DNA of 64,000 nt from Platerodrilus igneus (taxonomy: Eukaryota > Arthropoda > Insecta > Coleoptera > Lycidae). Shown here one piece after another: positions 45,528 to 56,545 of the stretch. The translations under genes and the position numbers were made by a program. The stretch lies in NCBI GenBank assembly GCA_036346225.1, contig JARFIW010001104.1, positions 3,994,001 through 4,058,000 on the forward strand, in the 5' to 3' direction. Below the pieces are notes generated by a model. That model searched no databases, had not been told where the DNA came from, and saw nothing but the letters and a program-made list of their open reading frames with translations. Within the stretch, counting starts at the first letter, position 1. Each line of letters opens with the position of its first letter.

Positions 45528-45833
45528 ACTTTTCATTTTTGAAGCGGATAACCAGGTTATTTTTCATTTCCTTATAAATGGTAATCATGTAAACATGTTA
45601 GAGTTCTTTAACAAATATCAGGTTGCTAATATCTATGTAGAGCCAGGTGGATAGGAAAAAGATAGGATATAGGAAGACCTAGACCAAACTATATTAGTCA
45701 AATTATTAGAAATTTAGGTTGTGAAGGGTATGTAGAGCTTTTTAGATTAGCACAGAATGGAAAAGAAGTTAGAGCTGCGTCAAACCGACCTTAAGTAAGG
45801 TCGAAAAGAAAATGATGATGATGACACGATGGG

Positions 45834-46290
45834 TTTATCTCAAAAGACAGAGCAATGCTGTATAGAAATAGATTTGAGAATCTGAGGAAAACCACAATAA
45901 TAATTGATATTTTACACGACGGAGTTATATTTAAAATACCGCTAAGAGTAATTTTTTTATAAAAATTCTAAAAATGGTGTTGGTGGTTAAATACAAACAG
46001 GTAAAATTCACTATAAAACAATGATATGCGTCACTTTTCCGGTCAAGACTTGCATATAACATCAATTAACATAATAAGGAGCTGCACACACTCGACCATC
46101 AGCATAAAAAGCGAAAGAGTCATGCTCCAGAGCATTAGTTGTCAAAGTATCGTCGAGTAGATCAAAATTACAAGTTAAAGATGGATTTTTCTGGTGCTGA
46201 CGTTACAAGTGATTTAAGAGTGCCATTAGGTATCGACAAACTGGTAGGTAAGACAACCTATAGGTTAGGCAAATTTACATCAAATTTTCA
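45834..46290. other. Unassigned stretch
   Basis: A 77-codon plus frame (46139-46372) runs through it, with DFSGADVTSDLRVPLGIDKL at its start. I do not recognise it. Its 3' end overlaps the repeat fragment below. Confidence 0.3.
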
Positions 46291-46359
46291 CCACCATAAC
46301 TTAGAAATTGGTTTCGATTTACACCGTGGTCTGCGACCAGTCGTACAAATTGTTTGCAA
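46291..46359 (-). pseudogene. Small fragment of the 53-kb transposase-like gene
   Basis: About 69 bases match 53701-53769 with few differences. On the minus strand both read ICTTGRRPRxKSKPIS-LWW. No further similarity on either side. Confidence 0.85.
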
Positions 46360-46627
46360 ACAACTAAAATAAACTATTTCGGACTATATTCAGTCGACTT
46401 AACCAAATCTTACTGCAAATTATGAAATTTCGTTAAGACTTGGATGTTTATCAAACAACATGCCTTTCCAACACAAAGTTGTTCTTATTTCAGGAACCAA
46501 TTCCTCCTAAAAGTAAAATTCACCAACCTGGTAGGACATTATTACGAACTTTATTTAACATTAATCAAGTTTGATACCTATATTTTCAAAGGTTAATACT
46601 CCCTGCATGTTTGTTATGGTTTGTTTT

Positions 46628-46774
46628 GTATTTTTCTTAATTTGTCGTAGGTATTAAACCACTCAAAGTTTTGAAAAAGGAAACTGGAATACATAATTAC
46701 AATAAAATAAAAGGCGGCGTCACCGTTTTAAAAACTCTAAGTGGTTTAATACCCAAGATAAATTAAGAAAAATA
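46628..46774. repeat. Fold-back repeat
   Basis: A 44-base left arm (46628-46671, GTATTTTTCTTAATTTGTCG...) is repeated inverted at 46731-46774 with about six mismatches, around a 59-base spacer. Possibly the remains of a MITE. Confidence 0.75.
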
Positions 46775-48088
46775 TTCAAGGGTTAGCAGTACCTATTTGT
46801 TACTTGCCGTCCCTGTATCTAAATATTATTGCTCATATTTAATTTGGATTTTCATATCCCTTATTGTGTTTGCGGTTATTTACGTGTTTATTAACGGGCT
46901 CGACTTTCTTTCAATTTAAACGAGTGTTCGTCTAACATCCTGCAGCATTTTTATTAAATATTCAGTTATAAATTTAAATATTTTAAATCTATTCTATTTT
47001 GATAACGTGAAAACATAGGATTTGATTATTAACAAGGTACGAAAATTTATTTTATTTTGGACATAGCATTAAATCTGGCTTTTATTTATCAAAACATTTG
47101 CTTCGGAAAAATTGTAATAAGTTTAAAACGTGGTATTTATTCGTAACAATATGTACTTGTTTAAATAAGTTTAGGCCGTGAGTTGTTTATCAGAACAATT
47201 TGGTTATTTCTGGTCGCTTTTCGCTAGACTATATTTAACATCGTTTTATTAATTGGATTTATATTACATATTCTATAAATTTATACGCGAAGGTAGGAAA
47301 CACATGATTCGCGTACTTAAAAATCCTTGAATTTGAGGTCATTTTCGTGTTGTTTAGAACGTTAACGACCTGTTTTACGAAACAAAAGGTAAACAGGATT
47401 TTTCTATGTTATCGATCATTGTTCATTTCGACTGGAGATTCAAAAATTTAGTCAATCGCAGCGAAAATGATTGCTATCTTCAGAAATACTACTACGTGAT
47501 ATATTTATAACAGAAAGTTTTCGTGGACTTGTTGATTTCTAAATTATAGTGTAAAATATATCAAGTAGGATAACCTTATATATTCGAATCATCAGTATGT
47601 CGTGCTATGTGATTTCGCAGGCGTCGGCTACTAAGAGTTGTTATTGCGACCTAACCGTGAATTATTATAACTTTCAAGTTCACATTGTAATAAGTTGATA
47701 ACAGGAATGTCATACTAAGTTGTAAGATTAGCTGTTTTTTTTCTGCGTCGCTTTGAGAACGCGTCTAGATTTATCAAGTTACTCATCGCACAACTGAAGA
47801 TGTTAAAATTAAACTTACTTCACTCAAACTTTTGGAATATGCTAATGAAAATAACTTTCTTGTTTGGATATTAATTATAAAATCCATTTTTCTATCTATA
47901 TAAAATTTAGAGTACACACCGATTTAAGTGTGATGTTTTTTTTGAATACTTTTTTTGCAGAGACGATTAAATGCATTTCGACTGATCAAGAATTAGTTGT
48001 GGACAATATGTACGTATAGGGTTTGTATGACTATTTTAATTTGCTGGTTTATGTAAATATCAGGATGAAGAGTCTGACTGAAAACCAT

Positions 48089-48137
<49 letters not shown>

Positions 48138-50215
48138 TCATATTTAGACCAGGGTAGAAAATTAAAATATTATATCAAATAATTTTAATCACCGTGTATA
48201 AGGAATTTTATTAGATAATACGCTTTATTAAAAAAAACCGTGGAGAATAAAAATTCAATCGCTTCATTAAAAAGAAGAGATTTCAATTATTTACAAGACG
48301 CTTGCTATAAAAAGAAGCAGTATTAAAATGCTCTACGTGTAATTTAATTATTCCGAGTAAAGAAACAAATGGAAATCACGTGCAAAATTTATATTAATTA
48401 ACTCAATTTTAAGTAACCGGTATTAAACAAAATGTACAGATAATAATTAATATTTGATTAGGAGTCACTAAAAATTAAAGGGTATTATTTTAATTGGAGT
48501 TAATTGAACCATTAGTAACATATAATATGTATAAAAGCTAGTAAAAACCCAATAATATTCAGATCGTAGAAGTATTATGTTTGAACACCTGCGTATTTTT
48601 AAATGTTTTATGTTCCGCGTAAAATTTGCAGATAACAAATGGTTACAGAGAATGCTGGAGAAACCGTAGCTTAATAGTTACGAGAAATGCTAATAAGGTG
48701 GGTTATTTCACAGTCCACATGGACTGAAATAATCGATAATAAAGAATATCAATTTGCACCAATAAGAACAGGGTAGATAGAGACAGATAATATGCGCAAG
48801 ACCGAGACACATATAGTAAAAGGCGTGAGTGGAGCAACGTCACTGGGTTGCGATTGGTCGAAAATAAAAGACAAACTTGAAAGGTAAAAATAACATTTAT
48901 GTATAAAAATTAATTAGTTATTTCCAGACGTTGCGAGCCCTGTCGAAATTTCTGAGATTTAACTGGTGCGAGTGCAAATTTAATAAGAACCGACGCACAG
49001 GCGAGCGAGATGGGAACATAGTATACGAAATTCTAGAAACTGGCCGTTTTGAGGACAAAACCGACAGACAGGCTAACCACTATATATACCCGGGTTAATA
49101 TGAGTTTCGCTCTCTTAGATGTTCGATTTGATTCAATGCGTTAAACAGTGCTTTTTAGTTGTCTGATTTTGATTGAATAATTTAAACAGTTTGCTCGTAT
49201 ATTTTGGTGATTTAAAACAGTTTGTTCTTTACGTGCTACAATGAATGTAATTTAGTGCACTTAGAAAAGAAGATACAAGGTAATAAACTTTAGTATCACT
49301 GTACCAATTAGTCAAATTTGCAACGACAAATGAATACACAAAAGTAGGCAGTTTTGGCGTATATTTGTGAAAGAAGTATGAATTTCTTTGCTATTTTTCG
49401 GGGGTGTTAATAATTAAATGATTCGTAAACGTGTCTGGATCCACAAAACAAGCTTCAGATATACACAGATGAGTTCCGGAAAAGCACTGAAACAACTTTA
49501 GATGAATGGTGGTGTAGAGAAAATGTTTAAAAGCGACCAGTAATCCGAGGACGTAAACATAACCCAGTTGGAATGGTGAAATTAGCAAGGACGATGTACA
49601 TTGAAGCCACTAGTGCAGTAACCTTCAGGTAACTTATGCTTTGTTGTTCGATTTTTGATGTGTTGGTGTGTGTTGAATAGCTTTATAATTGATTTACTTA
49701 AAATGGACAGTAGTGAAATTGTGCTAACAACAAATTTTTAATTTTAAGGTGAAATTTTCTTGTTTAAGTAGAAAGGGGTATTTAGTATTTATGTTCTGGT
49801 TTATGATGAAAATTTGGGTATGTCTTTGAGCTCAATTAGACGAACCTGGTTAATTAACGTAAAGGGGTGGGAGATGCTCCCTTTGTACTCAGACTCAGGT
49901 CTGCATATATTGTTTTATTAATTAGTAGGCATCCTACAAGGACTTTAATTCTGGATGCACATTAAAATGATAACAAAATTTAATCTTGAAATTTTCTGAT
50001 ACTGAAATTTATGCTGAATTTTAATTTTGAAATTTTAATGTATTGTGAATATTGATGTAAATAGAGTTAACGTTGATGTTTGTGGTAGGAATGTGTTTGT
50101 TTTTTTTATGAATGAGGATGAAGGTTTAACTAGGTGAGCAGCCGAGGCGGAAAAGAGTAAAGAGGCGATTAACAGAAGAAAGTCGACGGACAAGTTAAGT
50201 TAATAGCTTTTTGTA
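46775..50215. other. AT-rich stretch, little recognised
   Basis: Contains (TA)n at 48093-48136 and a possible promoter at 49080-49090 (CTATATATACCCGGG). A roughly tRNA-Lys-type primer site at 50233 hints that part of this could be an LTR, but I could not find a second copy in the window. No coding sequence seen. Confidence 0.45.
48093..48136. repeat. (TA)n microsatellite
   Basis: About 44 bases of TA repeat. Confidence 0.97.
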
Positions 50216-50275
50216 GGTTTCACAGCATTCTTGACGCCCAATTCGTGAGGCTCGATTCAAATACATGGATCACAG

Positions 50276-50277
<2 letters not shown>
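50216..50277 (+). repeat. Copy of the 37.2-kb CACAGC module
   Basis: CACAGCATTCTTGACGCCCA continues into ATTCGTGAGGCTCGATT, then GGATCACAGCAATA and a TA tract. The same order occurs on the minus strand at 37215-37140. The core resembles a tRNA-Lys primer-binding site. Confidence 0.65.

Positions 50278-50319
<42 letters not shown>
50278..50319. repeat. (TA)n microsatellite
   Basis: About 40 bases, lying at the 3' end of the minus-strand Penelope-like element. Confidence 0.97.
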
Positions 50320-50321
<2 letters not shown>

Positions 50322-50377
50322 AGATAAATATTGGGGATACAGTCAGATTGCGTATTTATTTAGAATAAACTTCTTTT

Positions 50378-50432
50378 AACCATTTCAAGCTTTCGAAAAT
50401 CGTTTATTTTCTTCATCAGGATACTAAAAATC
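50378..50432 (-). ncRNA. Candidate hammerhead ribozyme (PLE type)
   Basis: On the minus strand, CTGATGA (50414-50420) is followed by a hairpin (GAAAAT, loop AAACG, ATTTTC) and then GAAA (50392-50395), the conserved hammerhead core. After GAAA comes GCTT: AGCT is palindromic and could form the very short stem III of a dimeric hammerhead, with cleavage after the second T. Stem I pairing is only partial. Such ribozymes are established features of Penelope-like elements. Position in the element's 3' region fits. Confidence 0.65.
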
Positions 50433-50757
50433 TATTATTTAACATTTATATAAAAAATAATGTGAGTTACTTACGATTATAAAGTTTACAATTATACAAA
50501 CATAATATGACATCTATATGACATGAACAGGTTTTTGTTCATACGTGCACATTTAAAAGTTTCTTATAAACATTTGCAAAATTAACGTTAAAGTTAATGT
50601 AGCAAAGATATTATTAAATGAACTAAAGTAAAATAGTTATTATAGGTCTAGTTGATAAAAATAAAAATAGAAACTAAAATGTGTTATACTAGTTCTTAAA
50701 AATACAGCTAATCGTATTGTACTAAAGGTGTTATAAGTCTTGTATAGTGTGGTAGTT

Positions 50758-51792
50758 TTATAGAAGTTTGGAATTATTTTTATTCTTTATTATTGTCATA
50801 AGGTAGGAATAAATATTGTTTAAATTTTGTGTGTCGGTTTTTGTATTTATAGGGTTGTCTTCTAGAGAAATCGCGATCATTTCAAGAAATAAACACTTTC
50901 TATAGTTTGTTTCTCTGAATATAATTTTGGTGTCATTATAATTCATTACATGACCCGTATCAATTACATGGGAAGCAAGTGCGCATGTTTTGTTGTTAAG
51001 TTTGCAATCACTTTTGTGTGAGTTCAGTCTTGCAGATAACCACCTTGATGTATGACCAACATACCTACCACTACAGTTGTGACAGGGTATACTGTAGACT
51101 ACTCCTGATTGTCGGAGTGTAGGTGTGTGGTCTTTAAGACTACTATATAATACTCTATCTAAAGTTATAACTGGTTGTTTGATAAGCTTTATGTTTGGAA
51201 GATCCTTAAAAAGATGTTTTAGTTTATCGGTAAGTTTATCAATGTATGGAAGTGCGATAAACATTGTAGGAGACGTGGAGCTGATATTAGTGTCTCTAGT
51301 ATTGTTGGGGAAAGTTTCAATTATTGTGGTATTTTTTCTTACGGTTGTGTTGAAAATGAGTTTGTTGATTAGAGGCTTCGGATATGAATTAGTAAGTAGT
51401 AGGTTTCTGAGTAATAATAAATTTTTGTATCGCAGGGTAGGGTGTGTAACAGATTCAATTTTTCGTTTTAGGCCTAAAACTGTGTTGATTTTCATGCTTA
51501 ACGGATGAAATGAGTAATAATTCAAAGACCTACCAGAAGATATCGGTTTGCGATACCAGTCTGTAATTAATATATTATCAGTGCGTAACACTTTCATATC
51601 TAAAAAAGGTATTGAGTAATTTGATTCCTTTTCTATGGTAAATTGTATGGCAGGATTGTAGCTATTGAATATTTGATTTACGTATTCCTCACTATCAGAA
51701 GGTACACAACAAATCAAATCATCATCGTACTTTTTGATGAATGGAAATTCGAAATGAAATTTGGTGATGCGGTCGTTTAGTAGATAGAACAT
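50758..51792 (-). CDS. Penelope-like RT C-terminus plus GIY-YIG endonuclease
   Basis: A 344-residue open frame without lesions. FPFIKKYDDDLIC (residues 17-28) is the catalytic YVDD region, reading YDDD. NYSIPFLDMKVLR (58-70) is the following conserved block. The endonuclease has VVYSIPC (231-237), a Cys pair (C237, C240), YVGHT (244-248), R255 and H259, and a candidate catalytic Glu in FLEMIAIS (304). The enzyme nicks DNA and primes reverse transcription. The frame begins inside the RT domain because the element is truncated, so the first Met is not a real start. It is open but cannot give an active RT. Confidence 0.93.
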   Translation of the reverse strand: MFYLLNDRITKFHFEFPFIKKYDDDLICCVPSDSEEYVNQIFNSYNPAIQFTIEKESNYSIPFLDMKVLRTDNILITDWYRKPISSGRSLNYYSFHPLSMKINTVLGLKRKIESVTHPTLRYKNLLLLRNLLLTNSYPKPLINKLIFNTTVRKNTTIIETFPNNTRDTNISSTSPTMFIALPYIDKLTDKLKHLFKDLPNIKLIKQPVITLDRVLYSSLKDHTPTLRQSGVVYSIPCHNCSGRYVGHTSRWLSARLNSHKSDCKLNNKTCALASHVIDTGHVMNYNDTKIIFRETNYRKCLFLEMIAISLEDNPINTKTDTQNLNNIYSYLMTIIKNKNNSKLL

Positions 51793-51815
51793 TAGGTTAA
51801 GGTAACTAAAGAAAC

Positions 51816-53000
51816 GTATTTATTATTTTTGCGAACATTTTTCACTATGTAAATTCTCTGGGATATACTGGATAAATGTTGTTTTCTATGCGAGTTGGTT
51901 TTCCTTCTATAACATATTGATTTCTTAAGGGTTTGTAAATAAATTTTCTTTTTTAAGGTTTTCTTTCTCTTTTTGTATGACTTGCCTCACTCTACGACGT
52001 TCTAGCTAGCGCGGCATTACTTTTTTCGATTTCTTTTTTGAATCATAAAACTGTAATAATTTAGAATACAAAGTAACGATGTTATCATTTCTAACCTTAG
52101 CACCACCAAAATGAATTTGACAACCTTTGAGTATGAACAATAGATAAATAATACTTCTTTAGATCGAAGATGTAAGTAAACTAAAACTTTTATTTTTTAA
52201 AAAGTAATCCTCGCCCTATTGTTGGGATTTACCAATGCAGAAACTATTTAAATAAAATACGATTATAAGCATTTTAAAGGAATGTTACAAGACTTTGTGG
52301 AAACGTGGAGTGGGATAATAACGTTAATGAAAAAGCAGAATGTTTATTATTTACAATGTGTCGTCAAGACAGCAGGGATCGTAGGGATAGATCCCCAAGT
52401 TCGGACCACGTAGAGAACCCGGGCACTTCGAGTTTGTCCTTAAATAAACTCTGGCGATAATAAAAAAACAACACATTTATAAGGTCTATCAAGGCTATAA
52501 AATTACTGCTTCTGTTATCTATAAACGATAGTTTATCAACTTTAGCGTAGTGTTGGTTTCAAATTACACTGTTTAACAGATTCAAGACACAATGAGTAAT
52601 GCAAACGTTTTAAGCAGTGCCAACCAGCTTAACATTTTACCTGCCCTGCCTCATGAATCATACCGATGGTCTCAAATCAATTCCTTGTAAGTCAAAATCT
52701 GACATTTTTCAGTAGAAGCAAATAACTGTCTGCATTTGATAATAAAGTCAACGACTTGAAAATATAAGTTAACAAATGCAAGGATTTTAAAGATGTGTGG
52801 AACTATGAGGCGATTTGTTCAATATTTGAATTTGTTCTATTCAAAATTGGAGTTACGAGGTATTGATAATAAAAATAGGGGGGTTACGAGTTATTGACAA
52901 AAATGTTTATTTAACTTTATTTAATGGTTTTTAAATTTAACACAAACAAAGAAATTGTTTATACATAAGGAAAACCTCAAATTAGCTAACAATAAATCAG
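51816..53000. other. Stretch with nothing recognised
   Basis: AT-rich; a GC-richer patch at 52370-52450 has no motif I can name. Confidence 0.5.
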
Positions 53001-53007
53001 TTGGGTA

Positions 53008-53769
53008 TTAATAATGTGGCAAATTATCGTAAAATAACCAACAGTCCTCTGGCAATACAGGCTTTAGTTGCTGAACATGATCAAATTTTGTTTTTTTAAT
53101 CTTTAGTCTTTGCTTGTGGAGTTCTCTAAAAATGGTCTCTGTTGGAACTCCGGTTTGTTTTACTCTTCGTGGTAACCGTTTGTATTCATCGTCAACATTT
53201 ATCTTATAAAATATTGTCCTTTCAGGTGAATATTTCAGCGACCTAAGATTTACAACGGCAGGAGCTCCTGATTTTCTTCCAGGCCTTATGGAAGCATATA
53301 CCAGGGAGTGATTAAAATGAATAAAAAATGCATAATTTACCATTTTCATTAAATATTTTTCTAGTAATGATCTTGCATCTTCAGTTATGCGAGTATAATT
53401 GCTCGGCAACATAACTTTGTTATTGCTCAATTTTCTTTCGATAGTAGCGTGAACACTATCGCATTCCATCTGTATATGCCCTTTTACAAAAAATTTTTGC
53501 TGGATGGTAACGTTTAATTCTTTCGATAAATAAAGAAGAGCATTAGACACGACAGCATTTCTGTTCTGGTATGTACAACCATCTGAATAAATAACAATAG
53601 GTTTTCCTTCATTAAGGTGTCTTCGTATATAATCAGCAATAAATGATGCGAATGTTGACGCCTGGAGATGGCCATGGGTTTCATCAAACCAATAACATGC
53701 CCACCATAACGTAGAAATTGGTTTTGATTTATACCGTGGTCTGCGACCAGTCGTACAAATTATCTGCAA
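53008..53769 (-). pseudogene. C-terminal part of a multi-copy transposase-like protein
   Basis: 253 open residues. Features: STLWWACYWFDETHG near the start, IVIYSDGCTYQNRNAVVSNA (an Asp followed by a Cys-x2-Gln-N block), and GHIQMECDSVHATIERKL. Together they look like spaced catalytic acids of an RNase H-fold enzyme. It ends in LPEDCWLFYDNLPHY. This family is repeated in insect genomes; I infer a transposase but cannot name the superfamily. The N-terminal half is absent upstream, so the copy is incomplete. A 69-base piece recurs at 46291. Confidence 0.55.
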
Positions 53770-53805
53770 TAGTAGAATGCGCCAAAATTATGCTATAAAA
53801 ATGGA

Positions 53806-54157
53806 CTATTTTAAATGGAGAGAGTTTTGCAATTTTCAATTGGAATTTAGAATCATACAATTTTACCCAAGAAGCAGCAAACAAGATCGAATGCTTTTTC
53901 TGGCGGAGATGTTTCAGAATTACTATTGGATCGTGAAGTCAGATTGAAACTGATTGCCGAAACATCTAATAGAAGTGTATGGGTGGCAAATAAATTACAA
54001 GAAAAAAATTTATATAATGTGGAAATTACGAAAGATTGAAAAGTTATTGTGCTACCTGAGTACGAGTGCATCAAGTTATTAAATTTGCGAGAATTAATCT
54101 GTTTTAAAATGGAGGAGTTGAGGTATAGAAACATTCCAGAATTTTACTAAAAATTTA
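53806..54157 (+). other. Coding-looking stretch, unrecognised
   Basis: Plus-strand frames read FSGGDVSELLLDREVRLKLI...VWVANKLQEKN, then, after a TGA, VIVLPEYECIKLLNLRELI. Amino-acid composition is protein-like and the frame is nearly continuous, but I know no family. It lies head to head with the transposase-like gene. Confidence 0.3.
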
Positions 54158-54454
54158 TAGGTGATATTAAAAATGTATGTGGAAATACGACGGACGAAGA
54201 AAGGATTCAATTGGTCAAAGCTACCACTCTTTTGGATTTTTAATATGCACGCGATGCGATTGTTGATCCGTATAACATGGAAGACGTTTCCGGTGTTTCT
54301 ACTAACTGCATTCGCAGCATGGACGATGCGAACCGGGCGCATGCATTGGTGCTAAATGTACTGGACGAGCAGCAAGAATTGACAAAAGTTGACGCCATTT
54401 AGTTCACCTCTGAATCATTAACTTCGTTCGGCTGTCTTCGGAAATCTTCGGTTT

Positions 54455-54515
54455 GCATTCTATAGGGTACATAAAGCAGGCACGCAAGAGTAAACTTTTT
54501 AGTTATAATCATAGA
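54455..54515 (+). promoter_or_regulatory. Promoter-like block shared with 59.6 kb
   Basis: TCTTCGGTTTGCATTCTATA then GGGTACATAAAGCA resembles the block before the unknown gene at 59687 (TCTTCGGCAA...CTGTAGGGTACATACGGAGCA). It may be a fragment of the same element's promoter. Confidence 0.4.
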
Positions 54516-54536
54516 TAAAACCACACACTAGATGGG

Positions 54537-54853
54537 TAACATTTATGGCCGTTTATTTACATTTCCAATGCTCCACCTGAAGGTACTACATTGGCCAGGA
54601 GGCGAGTTTTTTGTTGCCTGGAAATTTAGAATTTTGCCGAACCCTTGCCGTTCCAGACTTTAACGTGCGTGAGAACACTCACATACGGGACCTCCATTTA
54701 ACATCTCATCCGAACGAGGGCGTAATTTTTGTGAAAAATGCTCACCTGTCATTTTTCAAGCAGTCGGCCGTGTCGGGATTTGAACCCGGAACCTTGGGAT
54801 CCGTAGTCTTACGCTTACTACATAGATCCACGGCGACGCCTAACATTTATGGC
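54537..54853 (-). mobile_element. tRNA-derived SINE with 13-bp target duplication
   Basis: TAACATTTATGGC occurs at 54537-54549 and 54841-54853. The 291 bases between read on the minus strand as a tRNA-like head (GCCGTGG at its start, then GGTTCAAATCC, a perfect pol III B box), a body, and an AAATAAACG-type tail. The A box is poorly preserved. Pol III would transcribe it; a LINE would supply the reverse transcriptase. Confidence 0.85.
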
Positions 54854-55118
54854 TGCTATTCTAGCACTGATTTAGTTCATACTACGCCCGCGAGATGGTA
54901 CGTGTAATTTGTAATGCAGAAAACTGTCGGACGTTAGATGACATTTCATAGATAAATTTTTTTGTCTATGGTGACATTATTGTTATTTGTTGAATATTCA
55001 TTTGGAATATTTAGTGTTTTTATTTGCAGATTAATTTATTGTGTTTCGAGTTTATTGACTTAATTTTTGTATTTAAAAAGGATAACTTCAGTGCAAGTTA
55101 GATTAATCTATACGAACA

Positions 55119-55199
55119 ATGGTTTTCTTGTGCTGTGTGCCTTTGTGTTGTAAGAAAAACTCTGAAACGAAAATGCACCGGTTTCGTACTGATGACATT
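55119..55199 (+). CDS. Orphan THAP-domain first exon
   Basis: ATG at 55119 opens a 27-codon reading MVFLCCVPLCCKKNSETKMH-RF and then GTAAGT, a strong splice donor, at 55200. The CCVPLC...HRF pattern is the N-terminus of THAP zinc fingers, where an early exon junction is common. THAP domains occur in host DNA-binding proteins and in P-element transposases. No matching second exon is seen in the next 550 bases. Confidence 0.55.
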
Positions 55200-55763
55200 G
55201 TAAGTTTTGTAAAATAATTAAATAAAATTGTAAAATTCCTATACAACTTCTGCGTATTGTGAGATATTGTACTGATGTTACTGAATATAATTAAGTAATA
55301 AAGACTTGAAATGTTGTTATAAAATTACAGACACTCTTTCAAATTAAAATTTCAGTTTAACAGAACAAATTTGTAGCTTTTACTATGTATAATCTATATG
55401 TATATAATTTTACCCAAAATATTGAAGTTTGACCATTGTTCATGTTCATAGTTTCTTTTTCTTGAGAAAATAGTATTTATCCAAGTTTTCATTTCTGAAA
55501 ACGTCTGATAACTGATATTTTCTTTGCACGTGGTTCTTTATTTCAAGAAAAAGGATACAATCTGGTAAAAGCTACATAATTTAAATATTATCGCCACAAT
55601 AGTTGTTTAGACTACGCCCGCAAGAGGTCGTGATGAACTTTATAAGAAGTTGGTATTAGGCCGTTGGCCATTTATTGTGGGTGGGTGTTTATACATGGTT
55701 ATAATTTAGTTCGCTTACAAGTTTCACCAAAGTCCTATAGTGCGGATTTTGTTTTGTACTAAA
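55200..55763. other. Possible intron or spacer
   Basis: AT-rich, no further THAP sequence. ACTACGCCCGCAAGAGGTCGT at about 55608 echoes ACTACGCCCGCGAGATGGTACG at 54883. Confidence 0.4.
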
Positions 55764-56545
55764 ATGGTACCTGCAAACGTTTTTAAATGCGAGCCCTGTC
55801 ACGTTTACTTTACCAGGAAGGATGCCTTCAAACGGCACCAGAACAAATGTCGTGGTGTAACATCGTCCATGGTTAAGCTTATACATCCGTCAGCAGCAAA
55901 TACTTAAAATTTTTATCTTGCGGTATCACTTTTACAAGAATGGACAACTTAAAGCGACACAAGAAAAAACATCACGGTATGTCTTTAAGCCGTAAACGTT
56001 CAGCTCCGCCAGCTGTTGAAGGGTCTTGTCCGAAACAACCACGAATTCTATGTAAAGTGTGCGATTTGGAAGTGGAAAAGACGACGTATTCTGCACACTT
56101 GAGAAGCAACAGACATAAAAATGCAACAGTTACCGCTACTGGCAAAGATGGTGTAGAAATGGTTAGCACAGGGTTTAACAACCGTATGGATAGCTATCGC
56201 ATAAAGAACGACTTTGCCGACGATGGAGTGTCCGAGTTTCTTTGGAAGCAGAAAGAACGGCTTATTCGATTAATTAATGGAAAAAGAATACAACATACAG
56301 CAATAAAAGTTAATTGTGAACTCTACGGCGTCTACACAAAAATGCTAGAAGAGACTACCGATGTGAAATCCTTTAACACAAAAAATATGACTATAACATC
56401 TTCTAGTAATCTGGAAAATATATACGAGTTCTTAAGCGAAACCATGAGAACAAAATCAGAGGAATTTGAAGCACGTGGGCCCAGTTGGTCTTTGGAAAAA
56501 GTGCTCTATTTAGAAATAAATATTAATAAGTATAAGCCGATGTGA
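55764..56545 (+). pseudogene. PolB-type N-terminal zinc-finger protein
   Basis: Start ATG 55764. The first finger (FKCEPCHVYFTRKDAFKRHQ and a later Cys) is CX2C-X12-HX4C. The frame stops at about 55905; a shift leads to a second finger (SCGITFTRMDNLKRHKKKHH) whose first Cys reads Phe. A third finger is ILCKVCDLEV...HLRSNRH. The rest (YRIKNDFADDG... to SWSLEKVLYLEININKYKPM) matches the conserved N-terminal region that, in insect PolB-bearing elements, precedes the polymerase. The frame ends ATGTGAGAA, which is either a stop or a splice donor. The fragment at 41007 ends in exactly the same way. One shift and one lost zinc ligand make this copy doubtful. Confidence 0.65.

Larger units (their letters stand above)
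42651..45833 (+). mobile_element. 5'-truncated RTE LINE insertion with 10-bp duplication
   Basis: ACACGATGGG occurs at 42651-42660 and 45824-45833. Between them lies an RTE that begins within the endonuclease and ends in ATGATGATGATG. Two RTE 3' ends exist inside: one at about 45300 and a second, 5'-truncated one at about 45660-45823. A duplicated block lies between them (45350-45527). Confidence 0.9.
50320..51815 (-). mobile_element. Penelope-like element, 5'-truncated
   Basis: Minus-strand element holding the RT C-terminus, GIY-YIG endonuclease and a 3' region with a hammerhead-like motif, ending near a (TA)n tract. The RT N-terminal two thirds are missing beyond about 51800, typical of 5' truncation. 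Confidence 0.9.

Noticed and set aside
49080..49095. CTATATATACCCGGG as a promoter, with an LTR ending at 50232
   Set aside because: No second LTR copy, no gag or pol follows, so I could not support an LTR element there.
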